DNA of 64,000 nucleotides. Source: Spinacia oleracea (lineage: Eukaryota > Streptophyta > Magnoliopsida > Caryophyllales > Amaranthaceae). Below the pieces are notes generated by a model. That model made no database searches and had not been told where the DNA came from. It saw only the letters and a list, made by a program, of their open reading frames with translations. The stretch lies in contig NC_079491.1 in the NCBI RefSeq assembly GCF_020520425.1, positions 1,364,001 to 1,428,000 on the forward strand, in the 5' to 3' direction. The position numbers and the translations under genes are program-made. Each line of letters starts with the position of its first letter. The stretch's first letter is position 1. Shown piece after piece: positions 10,666-23,024 of the stretch.

Positions 10666-13600
10666 TATTTTCCTTTTATTCTTATTTACCAATTCTTTTT
10701 AAAATCAGATCAGATGAGACAAATTCTGGTCATACCAGACTAGACCAGAAAAAATCAGATCAATCAGGCTAGGAAAAAAATAATAAAAAGTACTTTTTAA
10801 AAATCATTTACATTTAACCAGATCAGATCATACCATACCAAAAAATTTAGACAGCACCAAGAAAAATCAAACCAAATCAGATGAAGAGAACGGAACCTCG
10901 AATCAATAGGTGGGGGGAGTACATGATTAGAACATGAAATAGCTGGCATCCGTATCACTGAAAGAATAATGGAACAAGGAAGAAGAAGACGAAAATGTCC
11001 TTACTCTTTAATTAACTCTAACACACAACAAAGTTACTTTATTTTTAGCCAGGATTATCATTTAATTTGTCTCTTTTGTTATTTTCACTAGCTTAGTGTG
11101 ACATGGACCTTATATAAAGTACTCCATAGAAAAAGATCATTCATAGGCCCTACCTAAAAGTGGGACCCTTTGTGTTGTGTTGCCACGTGTCGACACATAC
11201 AAAGCCAGAACATCATGCCAATTGGCATCCAAGTCCTGTAAATTGTAGGGCAGTGTCCTTAATTAATTAAACAAGGTGCAAAAGGTAATTAGTAGGGTTA
11301 ATTATTGGGCCAATGTGGTTAATTAAAGGGGTGATTGGGTAGGGAATATGAAAAGGAAGTTAAAGAAAGACTTTAAGGCAAAACCAATCTGGCAATCTAT
11401 CCATATTTCATGTGCATTCAATAAAAACCAATTGTGAATTGTGGATGTGGGTGGGGAAAAAACACACACATATAAAAGGCAAAGGAAAGGCAAACAAATC
11501 TCATCCTCTTAATTACTTTAGCCTAATATGATGAAAATAAATATTTTGCATGATTCATTGCGGTTTTAAGAGATTTTAAATGTTTTTGTCTTTTTCTTAC
11601 TATTTCATTTCTCGATTCGTGTTATTCTAAGAGGAACAGATCGAGGTAATATATATATTTGATGTTCCTGATATATACTTTCTCCGATTTTTAATATTCG
11701 CAACGTTTATCACTTTCATGCATGTCAATGCATAACTTTGATTATTAATATCTTTACTTATTCTCCTTAAGCAGAAATTATAAAATATTGATATTTTGAA
11801 AGTACACATTCAGACTAATTTTAACAAGATCCTACATGACTATATTTTATCTTACCTATAAATAACCAATAATAGTCAAAGTAGAATATGTGAATAGTGT
11901 AAACAATTCAAACGTTGCGAGTATTAAAAATCGGAGGAATTATGAAGTATGTATTTTGAGATTTAATGCAATAACCGTGTTTAGCGTCTCGAAGAATAGA
12001 CGAATGTGGATGTTTCGATGAGACGATGAGTACTTACAAATGTTGATGAGAAAATCTTAACATTGAAAAGTTTTGTCTTTGGAATATGACATGTATAGAG
12101 TACGTGCAAAGTGTAAAGAGTACATAGCTAAGGTAGCAAAATCAAATTGTGGAAGAAGCAATTGAGATGCTACATAGATATTGTTCTTCTCGCACAAACA
12201 AATAAAAAAGATGATTATATCATTGATTAATTTATTCATTTATTTACTTAAATAGAAAGGATATATAAAAGTTAAATTCGTCATCTTTTAAGGTTTCTGT
12301 ATGACTTATTAAGAATAATAAAATAAGAAAATTCGATATTAATAAAAGGGTCGACATTCATTTCTGATGACTATAGGTATGACGGAAATATAACGACGTA
12401 CTCGTAATATGCAACTCAATTGACTTTTACGTAAATAAGAAGAAGATATTTTTATAATTTTGTTAATTATTATTTTTAGAAAATAGATAGCTTATTGAAT
12501 ACTACTACACTCCACAAGAATACAATACTGGTTATGATGGTTGGTTTATGTTTATTGACTTTTGTACACAACAAATCTCGAACAGTTTCATATTTGGCTG
12601 TGCATGCATGCCTTAATTTTCAATATTGTTGCTTAGCTCTGTTTTCCACTCTTAAACACATTCCAACCAAATTGTCTAGTTTTCTCAAACAATTTTAACA
12701 TGCAATTATTGGCTCATTTTTTTGTTAATTAACAGTTGGGTTTATGCCAATTAACATTTAATGACTAGCTAACTACCCCACATGTCCTTAAATTTCCATG
12801 TAATTTGTTTCTAAGTTAAAAAAAATTAATTATACCAAACAACTATTTAATTAATTTAATTTAATTATACCAAACAACTATTTAATCAATTTAATCAGGT
12901 ACTTCATCAGTTTCAGTTTGTACCCTTTTCACTTTCAGTTAACTTATCAGTTTTAACTACTTATCAGTTTTAACTACTCTGTATATCCCAGTCAGTGTTG
13001 CTAGACAGAGCATGAGAGTATTGTTTCTCAAACCCCAAAGTCTTCTTCTATCAAAATCCATTAATTTGTAATTGTACCTACTTTTTCAACTTTAAGTAAA
13101 GGTTTAAAGTGTTATTAGCTCTCCACTTAATATTATCGAGCATAACCAAAATCCATAGTCCAATAAAGAAATAATGGCTTATATGGTAAGTAATCGGATT
13201 CCACCCAAGAAAAGAGGCAACTCATTGCCTTCAATGTTTAATTAAACTAAACAATAATCATTCAATGAGTCATCAAAAAGAGTCAATTAATTTTTTTTTC
13301 GAGGGAAAAGTCCATTAATTAAACACAAGAAATCTTTGGTATGCAACGGATAAGAGTAAGTAATAAATATGTAAATATTGCATGCTAAAAAGGGAGAAAT
13401 TCTAAGAAAAACTCAATTAACAAAAGAATTAAATGCTCTTGTCAAAATAAGAACTAGCTGTACCGGGTAAATTATCAAGCCATTAATAATCTTGCAAGTT
13501 TAGTGTAGTAAACGTTATTTATTTGATAAAGATTTATACGAGATCGGAAATAAAATAAAATTATTTGAGTAGAATCAGATAAATTAGACGGAAATCATAT

Positions 13601-14150
13601 TTAACTTTAAATATACCCCAATTTGAGGATGAGATAACCATTAATAATTTTGATTGGCATGTGATTTGTTATTAAGTTTGAAAGAATAAAATTACTGCTA
13701 TATCAGGAAATCCTTAATATCCTATATTTCAAAAGAGAAAGGATATGTTATTATACGTTGAGGAAAAAAAAAGTAGTTTAAGATATCTTAATATAAATAA
13801 ATAAAGAAAAATTCTAATAAAATGCAATAAGTTTCAATCACGCAACATAAATTACCTCTTTCAAGTTTAATCTCTTATAATTTGATAGTTTTAGGTTCGA
13901 TTTTCCAGTCTCCATTTACTCCTAATTCACATGTCTTTGTATCTCATTTTAAATAAAAAAAAAGTTTCAATTAATTAATTTTTCTTTCAAGTTTAATCTC
14001 TTGCAACCTTTCAATTATTTCCAATTAAAATTAGTGATATTTGTCAGGAACATTTACTAATACTGCTCGTATACAATTACACCACACAGAAGCCATTACC
14101 ACTTTTCATTGTAAAACTAAAAAAAAACACCACGTAGCTTATTAGCCTAG
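10666..14150. other. Gene-free intergenic DNA with scattered repeats
   Basis: Apart from the element at 11676-11942, I saw only low-complexity runs. These include an ACCAGA/CAGATCAGA-rich patch (10730-10880, resembling 20340-20570) and a 36-bp duplication of AATTATACCAAACAACTATT near 12827 and 12863. No supported coding region. Confidence 0.6.
11676..11942. mobile_element. Stowaway-like MITE
   Basis: The left end TTCTCCGATTTTTAATATTCG is inverted at the right end (AGTATTAAAAATCGGAGGA). Both continue inward into GCAACGTT/AACGTTGCG. About 267 bp. Confidence 0.7.
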
Positions 14151-14592
14151 AGAGAGAAACACACAAAAAAAAAGTCTAGTGAGAGAAAGTAGAGAGAGAA
14201 TCTGAGGTTGCCAGCTATGAAATTGAAGGATCAAAGCTTTCTCTTCTGAGAGTCAAAGCTGGCAAAAATAATTAAGTAGAGAGTGTTGTGTTTTCTAGAG
14301 AGAGAAAAACTAAAATCAATATCAATTTTTTTTATCTCTATCTATATTCTCTCCTTATTTTTACCAATTTTAATTTAATTTTATTTTTTTCTTGAAAAAT
14401 CTAATCCATTACAAATCTCATTTCTTTCTCTCTCTCATATATAATCCTCCTCCCCTCTTCTCCCATTTTCTTCCTTGAGGGAGAGGTGGTGTTTCTAGAG
14501 AGAGAAACAGTGCAAGAAAGAAAAAACAGAGTTTAGAGAGAGATAGTAAGGAATTTATTTATTTTTTAAAAAATTAAAAAAATTAAAAATAA
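14150..14592 (+). promoter_or_regulatory. 5' leader region of the TPR gene, GA-rich
   Basis: Immediately upstream of the ATG at 14593 there are repeated TCTAGAGAGAGAAA blocks (for example near 14295 and 14494) and CTCTCTC stretches, typical of plant 5' leaders. No clear TATA position was fixed, so the transcription start is unknown. Confidence 0.4.
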
Positions 14593-17500
14593 ATGGTGGA
14601 TCAGCCATTTACAACCATGTCTACTACTTCTTCAAATTCTCCTCCTCATCTTCCTTCTACAGAAAAGAAACATTGGTGGCTAAGCACCAAGAAGGTAATT
14701 TTCAATCTTTAATTTCTTACAAATTTCAATCTTTTTTGTTCATGGGCAATTTTAATTTTGTCTAATTTTATTGGGTATCAATCAAAATCCAAAATTTCAC
14801 AACATTTTAGCTCTAATTTGTCAAAGATTTGAATTTTTTTTATGTTTAATTTGTCAAAGTTTAAAATGGGTTTGAATCAAAGATTGAAACTTTTCATGTT
14901 AATTTGTCAAAGTTTACCACATTTGATCTCTAATTTGTCATAAATTTGAGCTAAAATCAAATGGGTATCCCTTAATTTGTCTAAAATTTAATGGGTTTGA
15001 CTCAAAAATTGAATCTTTTTTCATATCTAAATGTTGAATTGATCATTTCATTTACAGATTGTAGACAAATATGTAAGAGAAGCAAGAGTAATGATCTCAA
15101 CTCGAGAACAGAGTGAGATCAACTCAGCACTGAGTCAACTCGAAGCGGCCCTCTTTCTCTCTCCTAAATACGAACCCGCACTCGAACTCAAAGCTCGATG
15201 TCTCCTCTACCTAAGACGATACAAAGAGGTTGCAGATATGCTTCAAGATTACATTCCGAGTTACAAGATGTCTGACTCGGATGACTCGTCTGGGTCATCA
15301 TCGGATAACTCGAACTCGTCGTCACAAACTCTGTCAAGAGAACGAGTCAAGCTGTTGGGATCGTCGTCTAACTCGGACCTTAACTCGTCGGGTTGTGATT
15401 ACTCGACCTCCTTCAAATGCTTCTCTGTTTCTGACCTTAAGAAAAAAGTCCTCTCTGGCTTTTACAAGAACTGTGATAAAGAAGGGCAATGGAGGTAATT
15501 TCTTGTTAATTTTACTGTTAATTAACTTATTAATTTAATTAAAATTACGTGTCAATCAAAATGTGTTGAGGTAATTTCTTGTTAATTTGATTTTTAATTA
15601 ACCTATTAATTTAACTAAAACTACATGTCAATCAAAATGTAATCCAGTTAATTTCTTGTTAATTTTACTGTTAATTAACCTATTAATTTAACTAAAATTA
15701 CGTGTCAATCAAAATGTAATCGAGTTAATTTCTTGTTAATTTTACTGTTAATTAACCTATTAATTTAACTAAAATTACGTGTCAATTAAAACGTAATTGA
15801 GGTAATTTCTTGTTAATTTTACTGTTAATTAACCTATTAATTTAACTATACATGTCAATCAAAATGTAACCGAGTTAATTTCTTGCTAATGTTACTGTTA
15901 ATTAACCTATTAATTTAACTAAAACTATGTGTCAATTAAAATGTAATGGAGGTAATTTCTTGTTAATTAACCTATTAATTTTTGACTAAAACTACGTGTC
16001 CATCAAAATGTAGTTGAGTTAATTTCTTGTTAACTTTACTGTTAATTAACCTATTAATTTAACTAAAATTACATGTCAATCAAAATATGTCCAAGTAATT
16101 TCTTGTTAATTTTACTTCTAATTAACCTATTAATTTAATTGAGTAAAAATATAATATGATCCCATTAATCGAAAGGAAACATGATCTTGTACATTACGCT
16201 AGGATTAGTAAGCATTATGCCCTCCACCGCCACCCTGTTTTTTATGCTCTTCGATCTCATCAAAACACACTTTTTTTCCTGGTTCACATGGGTGTTTTTG
16301 GAATTTACCCGAGTCAGACCGAGTTGACTCAGCTTCATGAGCCATTTTGTAATTAGGGAAACTAAAAGATTTAATCCCTTATATAGTCATGTATATAATC
16401 ATGGTAAAATTAAAAAGATGATTTTCCTTAATTAGGATGATTCTTGTAAATTTACCGAGTTAGCCCGAGTTGACTCAGTTTTGCTCTTGATCCCAATCAT
16501 AGAGAATGTGTTTCCTACCTTTAGGACAGTTGTATGGTGTTAATTTGCACAATCATTTTCTAAATAGGTGGTGTGTGACAGTTGTATCGATACCTTTTTT
16601 ACACCTAATAATTTTTATATATTCCGTATGTGATTTGATACTCATTTAATTTGAGATTTTTGTAAAAACTAATTGGTTTAATGTTAATTTTTTTTTTTAA
16701 AGAATTATACGGTTTTGAGTTGAGAACAACGCAAATTATTATTTAAAAGTGGTGTACAATAAATATATATTCCGTATTTGATAAAATTGGAACAATTTGG
16801 CTAAAGTTTTGTATCTATTGATCCTTTTTTCAGGTACTCAGTACTTGGACAAGCATGTTGCCACCTCGGATTAATGGAGGACGCCTTGGTCCTCCTCCAA
16901 CACGGCAAACGCCTCGCCTCCGCCGCCTTCCGCCGTGAAAGCATTTGTTGGTCCGACGACAGCTTTGCATTCACCGTATCCTCTGCCACCTCCGACTCAC
17001 TCACTGAGTCACAGCCACTCACAGAGACCGAGTCAATTTCCCACCTCATTGCCCACATCAAGCTCCTCCTCCGCCGCCGTGCCGCCGCCCTTGCCGCTTT
17101 AGATGCCGGCCTCTTCACGGAGGCGATTAGACACTTTTCCAAGATATTAGAGGGCCGCCGCCCGGCCCCACAGGCGTTTCTTGCGGAGTCTTACCTTCAC
17201 CGGGCCTCTGCTTATAAATCAGCGGGCCGGACTGCTGAGAGTATTGCTGACTTAAACCGGGCCCTTGCATTGGAACCGACCTCAACCGTGGCCCTACAAT
17301 CACGGGCCGGGTTGTTTGAGTTCATTGGGTGTATTACTGATTCTGTTCATGATCTTGAACATGTGAAGTTGATTTATAATTCTATTTTAAGAGACCGTAA
17401 ACCACCGGGCCCAGTGTGGAAACCGAGGGCGGTTCCGTATAGAGAAATTCCGGGCCGGCTTTGTTCTCTGGGTTCGAAAATTCAGCAATTGAAGCAGAGG

Positions 17501-18130
17501 ATTGCAATGGGGGAGACAGGCAATGTGGATTATTTTAAGTTGATTGGGTTAAGGAGGGGTTGTTCGAGGTCCGAATTGGACCGGGCTCATTTGTTGTTAG
17601 TTTTGAGGCATAAACCCGAGAAGTCAATGAGTTTTCTTGACCGGTGCGAGTTAGCAGACGAGAGGGATTTCGACTCGGTCAAGGACCGGGCTAGGATGTC
17701 GGCGGTGTTACTCTTCCGGCTCGTGCAAAAGGCATACTCGAACGTGTTGTCTACAATTGTCGAGGAGGAGGCTGTGGAGGCCGAGAGAAGGAAGACCACA
17801 TTGGCCCTCCAACAGGCCCAAGCCCAAGCTGAAGCCCAAGCCGAAGCCCAATCACAAGCACTGGCCCTACAAAACATTGAGGCGCGGAAACAAATGACAG
17901 AAGGTAATGGGCCCGCAATCGGCATTGTGCCCGTGTATGAGCCCGAGGTTGATGTGGATCAGCCCGATGACAGGCCCGACACGGGCTGTGATGGGAAAGT
18001 GGAGTCATTTCCTTATCAAGGGGTGTTTTGTAGGGACTTGGCAGCTGTGGGGAGTTTGCTTTCTCAAGTCGGGTTTAACCGGCCCATTACTGTGAAGTAT
18101 GAGGCTTTAAGTGGTGGTGTTCTTGTGTAA
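14593..18130 (+). CDS. TPR protein with a J-domain-like region
   Basis: Three exons, 14593-14694, 15058-15494 and 16834-18130, join in frame at GT-AG introns into 611 residues. Exon 1 ends in KKHWWLSTKK. Exon 2 gives a conserved-looking helical segment (about residues 35-95) and a Ser/Asp/Asn-rich stretch. Exon 3 holds TPR-like helices (about 257-363; ...SYLHRASAYKSAGRTAESI...). It also has a J-domain-like segment (about 411-485: DYFKLIGL, SRSELDRAHLLL) in which the canonical HPD is replaced by RHKPEK, and an AQAEAQAEAQ-type region (about 502-528). The C-terminus (RPITVKYEAL...) sits at the usual place for this family, from memory. TPRs bind peptide partners such as HSP70/HSP90 tails; without HPD, the J-like part is unlikely to stimulate HSP70 ATPase. 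Intron 2 starts with a minisatellite. The role in the plant is unknown to me. Confidence 0.88.
15493..16143 (+). repeat. Minisatellite at the start of intron 2, about nine 65-80 bp units
   Basis: Each unit runs from (GAG)GTAATTTCTTGTTAATTT through TTAATTAACCTATTAATTTAA and ACGTGTCAATCAAAATGTA. The first unit begins exactly at the exon 2 splice donor, so the donor motif itself is part of the repeat. Exact GAG|GTAATTT copies follow at 15570/15571, 15801/15802 and 15951/15952; other units carry GTTAATTT. Confidence 0.9.
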
Positions 18131-18310
18131 TTACCAAAATGTAGGGGCGAAAACGGAAATTGTTGGGGGGTTTTCGGTATTTCCGAGTTCTCGGTCATCG
18201 GAGGAGGACGAAAAGAAAATAAAATTGGGAGAAGGGGTTCAGTGTTTGATTAAGCCATTGGCAGGGTGGAATGGGATTAACTTTCCCTGTACAGAAGAAA
18301 AACAAAAAAA

Positions 18311-18331
18311 GGGAAAGGGAAAGGGAAAGGG
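18311..18331 (+). other. Canonical G-quadruplex motif in the TPR gene 3' region
   Basis: Four GGG runs separated by AAA lie on the coding strand about 180 bp after the stop codon, in a purine-rich stretch (18297-18340). They fit G3N1-7 x4. If the 3' UTR reaches here, an RNA quadruplex is possible. Confidence 0.7.
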
Positions 18332-18643
18332 AAAAAGAAGGATGAAAAATGAGCTGCCAGAAAATTTTGCTACTTGAAATCTTTAGATGTACAGACTTTT
18401 TATGTTGAAAAATTCAATTCATGTTCACTTATATTAGTAATTCTCTATCAATGAATTAATCCAACTATTACTAGTACATTTTCATAATTTTGTGTTGTTT
18501 TTTTCGTTCCATTGATTCGTGTAGGAAAATATGCATTATCAAATAAATAATCATAGAAAAATTTGCGTAGTTTTACATATTTCTCAAAATGATTCTCAAA
18601 AGAGCAGTTGAATTAGTCATTAGCATGTTAACATGCGTTCAAT

Positions 18644-18799
18644 TAGAGGTGATTAAAGTTCGGGCCGGTCGGACTTTAATATAAACGTTCATGTCAAATC
18701 CATAAATTTGGTGTGGGTTTTCGGGCTTTTTGGGCCATGCTCGGGTTTTGGAGTAAAAATGCATAGTTGATCAGGTCGAGTTATAGTTGATCAGGTCTA
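18644..18799. mobile_element. hAT-type MITE with TAGAGGTGATnA ends
   Basis: Ends TAGAGGTGATTA and TGATCAGGTCTA are inverted. The flanks CGTTCAAT and AGTTCAAT agree at 7 of 8 bases, consistent with the 8-bp target duplication of hAT elements. The interior holds GGGCCGG and TTTGGTGTGGGTT blocks shared with 38600-38785 and, inverted, 29232-29411. Confidence 0.75.
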
Positions 18800-21700
18800 A
18801 GTTCAATACAATTCTCATAACACTTCTATTTTAATGTAAGTATTCAAAAACAGTCTAAATAAACAAGTGTTGCGAGTATTTAGGAACAGATAAAGTACTT
18901 CGTGAGTTATAAAAGAGTCAAAAGACGCACATAAGACTTTGATGAATGTTCAACTAAAGGAAGAATTAGGGTATGTGTGTGCTAAATTGATCCATTGACC
19001 ATACAACTATACAAGTAGCATTTTTTGGTGCTTCCAAAACCATTGAAAAAAATGTGGGTCAATTAAATGAAATTTGGTAAAAAGGGGGGGAGTTTGGTAA
19101 TGGGTAAGGTGATTCTAGTTAGAAAAAAAGAAGATGACATAATTTATGAAAAAAACACCTTTTTATTAATTTTCTTTTTTCTTTTTTGTGCTGATTACAA
19201 TTAATATTATTTGGTATGGTTTTCAATTTAAACCTAAATAAAATTTAAAAACTTTACCAAAAACTTTGGTCATGAACCCTGTCCAATAGATTATAGATCT
19301 GACATTCCACTGGATTTCATTTAATTTCACCCACTTTTTTTTTCCTATTTTTTTTTTTTGTTTCATAGAAATAAATAATGCAGCTTTGGATTCTTCTACA
19401 GTCTTTAAATTGCTAGATTTTTTAAAGAATTTGAAATTTGGCGGTTATCTAAGATTGGAAATTATGTGTGATTAATTTAGAATTATTTTTTTTGGTTAAA
19501 AATTAAAAAAATTGATAATAGTAATGTTGTTACAGAAGTAAGGTCAGTGTTTTTCCCAGCTTTCCTGAAAAAGAAAGGTCTTTGCTGGCCTGAATTGATA
19601 GCAACAAAGGACGTGTCTAATCACTTCCATTTTGCAGCTGTGGGATTACCAAACTCTCATTTTTTTGATTGTGATGCTTTTCCCATTAATTTCCTCAAAT
19701 TTATTACTTACAATAATTCACCCGTCTTTAAAAGATCGTCCTATTTTGAATCGTATTCAAAATATTATTCATTTCTTTCTTTGAGAGTGATATACTGAGT
19801 ATTTCATATGTTAAGAAATAGTTGTACCGGTTTGATTTTTACGTTTGTCAACGCAGACCTTTGACCGTTAATATCTCTGATTATCTATTAGTAAAATTAT
19901 GATTTTTTTTTTGGTAATTTAAAAAGTAGACATTGAGACTAATCCATCCATTTTTATAAGTGATACATTTATATTTTACATGTGTAAAAAGAGGGTCGGA
20001 GTTATTATATGAATAGTGTATAAAGTGAAAGTAGTGCAACTATTTCTAAACGGAGGAATATATGGTTTCCACGGTTCCTTTATACTTTTTCACCTACACC
20101 TACTATGTACCAAATTTCTCAAAAACAACTCTTAATAATGTAAAATATGGGAATAATTAAGACAATATTTAAGGGACGGAGGGAGTTATAGTACTCTTAC
20201 AATAAGGGTTTAAAAGTATTTTGTTCGAGGACTTGGTTAAGCTAATGGATTTATAGAATTGGAATTATATTCATCATCATGTAGATTAATTGTAACTGCT
20301 CTCACGAGCTATTTAGGTTATGTTATGTTCACGCTATTCTTATTGCTTATTACATTAGATAAGACGAGAAAAATTCAGACTAGACCATACAGATCAGAAA
20401 AAATAAAAAATAAAATACACATTCTGATAAGACAAAACGAGAGAGAATCATACCAGACCAGACCAGACCAGATGAGAAAAAACAAATAAAAACACTCACA
20501 TTCAGACCAGACAAAACAAGAGAGGACCATACCAAACCAGAAATTAGAAAAATCAAATCAGACAAGGTAAAAAGAACAAGACCTTAATCTCAAACGCAAC
20601 TGTTTTGCCTTTCACACTATCCACATAATCTATTTTAACTATATATTAAGAAGATAAACACAATTATATGTAAGATCTTGTTTCACGTTAACATACATAC
20701 GCGTGAAAATAATAATAAATAAAAAAGGTTGCATCTAAAACCAAATAGAGGAAATATATAAATGCATGATAAATTGATAATCCTAACTACTCCATTGAAA
20801 TCATGCATAGAGTGTCCTCTTCTATACAAATTGATGGAAGTCACAGGTGTTGTACAGGATAATGGGAACCCCAATCCAAGACTATGTAAGTTTGTAATAA
20901 GAGTAATGAATTAAGTGTGCACTTTGTGAATTGTGCTTACTCATTTGGACCATTTTCAGGCTTTCATTGGATTCCTTTCTTTATTTTTTTTATTTTTTTT
21001 ATATATAATTTTTTTGTTTAATTTATTTATTTATTTATGTTTTGTAAAACTCAATGCAAGAACTAGATGAAGATAGTAAGTAATAAGCATTGTTTTGTAG
21101 AACTCAAGATAGTATATATGAGATGATGGGTACTAGTTTTATGATCATTATTATGGTTTTTGTGGGGTGGTCCTATATAATTATATATATTCTCACAAGT
21201 TTTCAATGACTTTTTAATTTATGGGCATCTCATCAAAAAAAGGTCCAAAGATAAAGATTATTATGGTATGTACGGATTGGTTTTCTTTTATCACAACTAC
21301 ATTATGAGACTTCATAATCTCCAACCTTGTTTTTATAAAAAAGTAAGTATACCCTAAGTTCCGCAACCAACTTGTATAATTTTTTTTAAAAAAATTACAA
21401 CACTTTTTGTTTTGCCTCTATTTATATATGGAGTACCAACTTTGACCATGTATTTTACTACTTCGTAATACGTAATATATTACAAGAAAATGTTATCAAA
21501 TAAAATGTCGTGAATTGAACTCATTATATACTTTCATAAATTAAATTTTAAGATTCATTTAGAACAAGATAGTTTGAGATAATTATGGGTAAAGTTGTAT
21601 TTTGGCAAACATGCAAGTCAAAATGTAGCAATTTGTTTTGAAATTATAGATGAAGCATTACGGAGTACAAGTATACAATAAATGCACGCTACGGAATATA

Positions 21701-21811
21701 AAAATAAAAGTTTATATGCATTAGCTATAAAATCTTATTCAAGATCAATTTCGAGAACTAGCTAGTAGAGATACGGAGTATATACATAACATAGTATTGT
21801 ATATTTCGTAC

Positions 21812-22076
21812 TACTCCCTCTGTCCCTTAATACTCGCACCGTTTTGACTTTTTACACTATTAACATAATTCACTTTGACCCTATTTTATTGCTAGTATAT
21901 GAAAACAAATGTTACTATATAATATATTATTGGCTTCATCTTAATATATATTTTCAAAATATTAATATTTTTATAAATTTTTATAATATGTAGTTAAAGA
22001 TATTGGTGGTCAAAGATGTGCATTGGCAAACGTGTCCAGTCGAAACGGTGCGAGTATTAAGGGACAGAGGGAGTAG
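21812..22076. mobile_element. Stowaway-like MITE
   Basis: Ends ACTCCCTCTGTCCCTTAATA and TATTAAGGGACAGAGGGAGT are exact inverted repeats and continue inward into CTCGCACCGTTTTGAC / CGAAACGGTGCGAG. About 265 bp. Confidence 0.85.
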
Positions 22077-22745
22077 TTACTACCCTAACACAAAAAGTGT
22101 AATGGTAGTATACTACTCCGTAGTATGGTACGTACACAAACATCTGTTAAAATATTTATAACATCTATGGATATTTTTTCCGAGAATAGGAAAAGTTCAA
22201 ATCATTTCGAAGTTTTGTGCATTGGACTATAGAGTAAATTCCTATACTCTTTTATGCATTTATGACTATGATGTGCATTGCAAAAGTAGAAATTGCTAGC
22301 TAGAATTTTAATTTTTTTTGGGTTTTTCCATTTTTATCCAAAAGGGTGTATTTCATAGGTTTGGTTAGTTGAGTTTCAGCAGTATACTTTTAAATGAAGG
22401 CAAACTAGCTAGCCAAGCTAGGAAAAGGGTACTTGAAGGAAAAGCCTGGCAGTCTTTTTAAAAATTTAACTTAATTAAGAAAGAAAATGGTCCAATTTTA
22501 TTAATATAATTAATTAACTTTTAAGATATTAAAGGCAACATTTTAATGATATGCATGCACATCCTTCAACACACTCCCAAATCCAATGTATCAAAATGTA
22601 GTAAATTAAAAATAACTTTATTTATATTTATCACTTGTAAATTAGTTAAAGTTTAATTGCTCTTTTCTTCCCTCAAGTTTAGGAACTTTTCTTTCCTTAC
22701 AAGTGATTTTAACTTTAATTTGCTCTTGTTCTTTTTTGTAACTTA

Positions 22746-23024
22746 CCCTACAAGAAATTGCACTATTAACGACGGGAAATCCCATCACGAAAGGCCAATA
22801 ATTATTGATTAACGACGGGATTTCCTGTCGCGAACCCGTCATAAAAGGGGGCTATCGTTAATAGAAATCCCGTCGTAAATCCGTCGTAAACCCGTCGTAA
22901 AAGACATTTGCGACGGTTATTCCCGTCATTGTTTGGTTGTTTGCCCCGTCGCAAAAGGCTTTTGCGACGGGATTTTTGACCCGTCGTAATTAGGTTGTCG
23001 TTAAAGATACAAATTTTTGTAGTG
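22746..23024. mobile_element. CACTA-type MITE, copy 4
   Basis: The right end TTTTTGTAGTG is intact and the left end reads CCCTACAAGAAATTGCAC. A perfect 3-bp target duplication TTA flanks it. The interior shares CCCGTCG repeats with copies 1-3 and carries one extra CCCGTCGTAAA unit. Confidence 0.88.

Noticed and set aside
10384-10692. 102-codon minus-strand ORF with a repeated TCTTSIKDVNF segment
   Set aside because: The protein repeat follows from the 155-bp DNA tandem duplication; no other coding evidence.
18111-18377. 88-codon ORF after the TPR stop codon
   Set aside because: It overlaps the TPR stop in another frame and ends in a Lys/Gly run from the G-rich repeat; better explained as 3' UTR.
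19547-19798. 83-codon ORF
   Set aside because: No recognised motif, no splice context and AT-rich composition; most likely chance.
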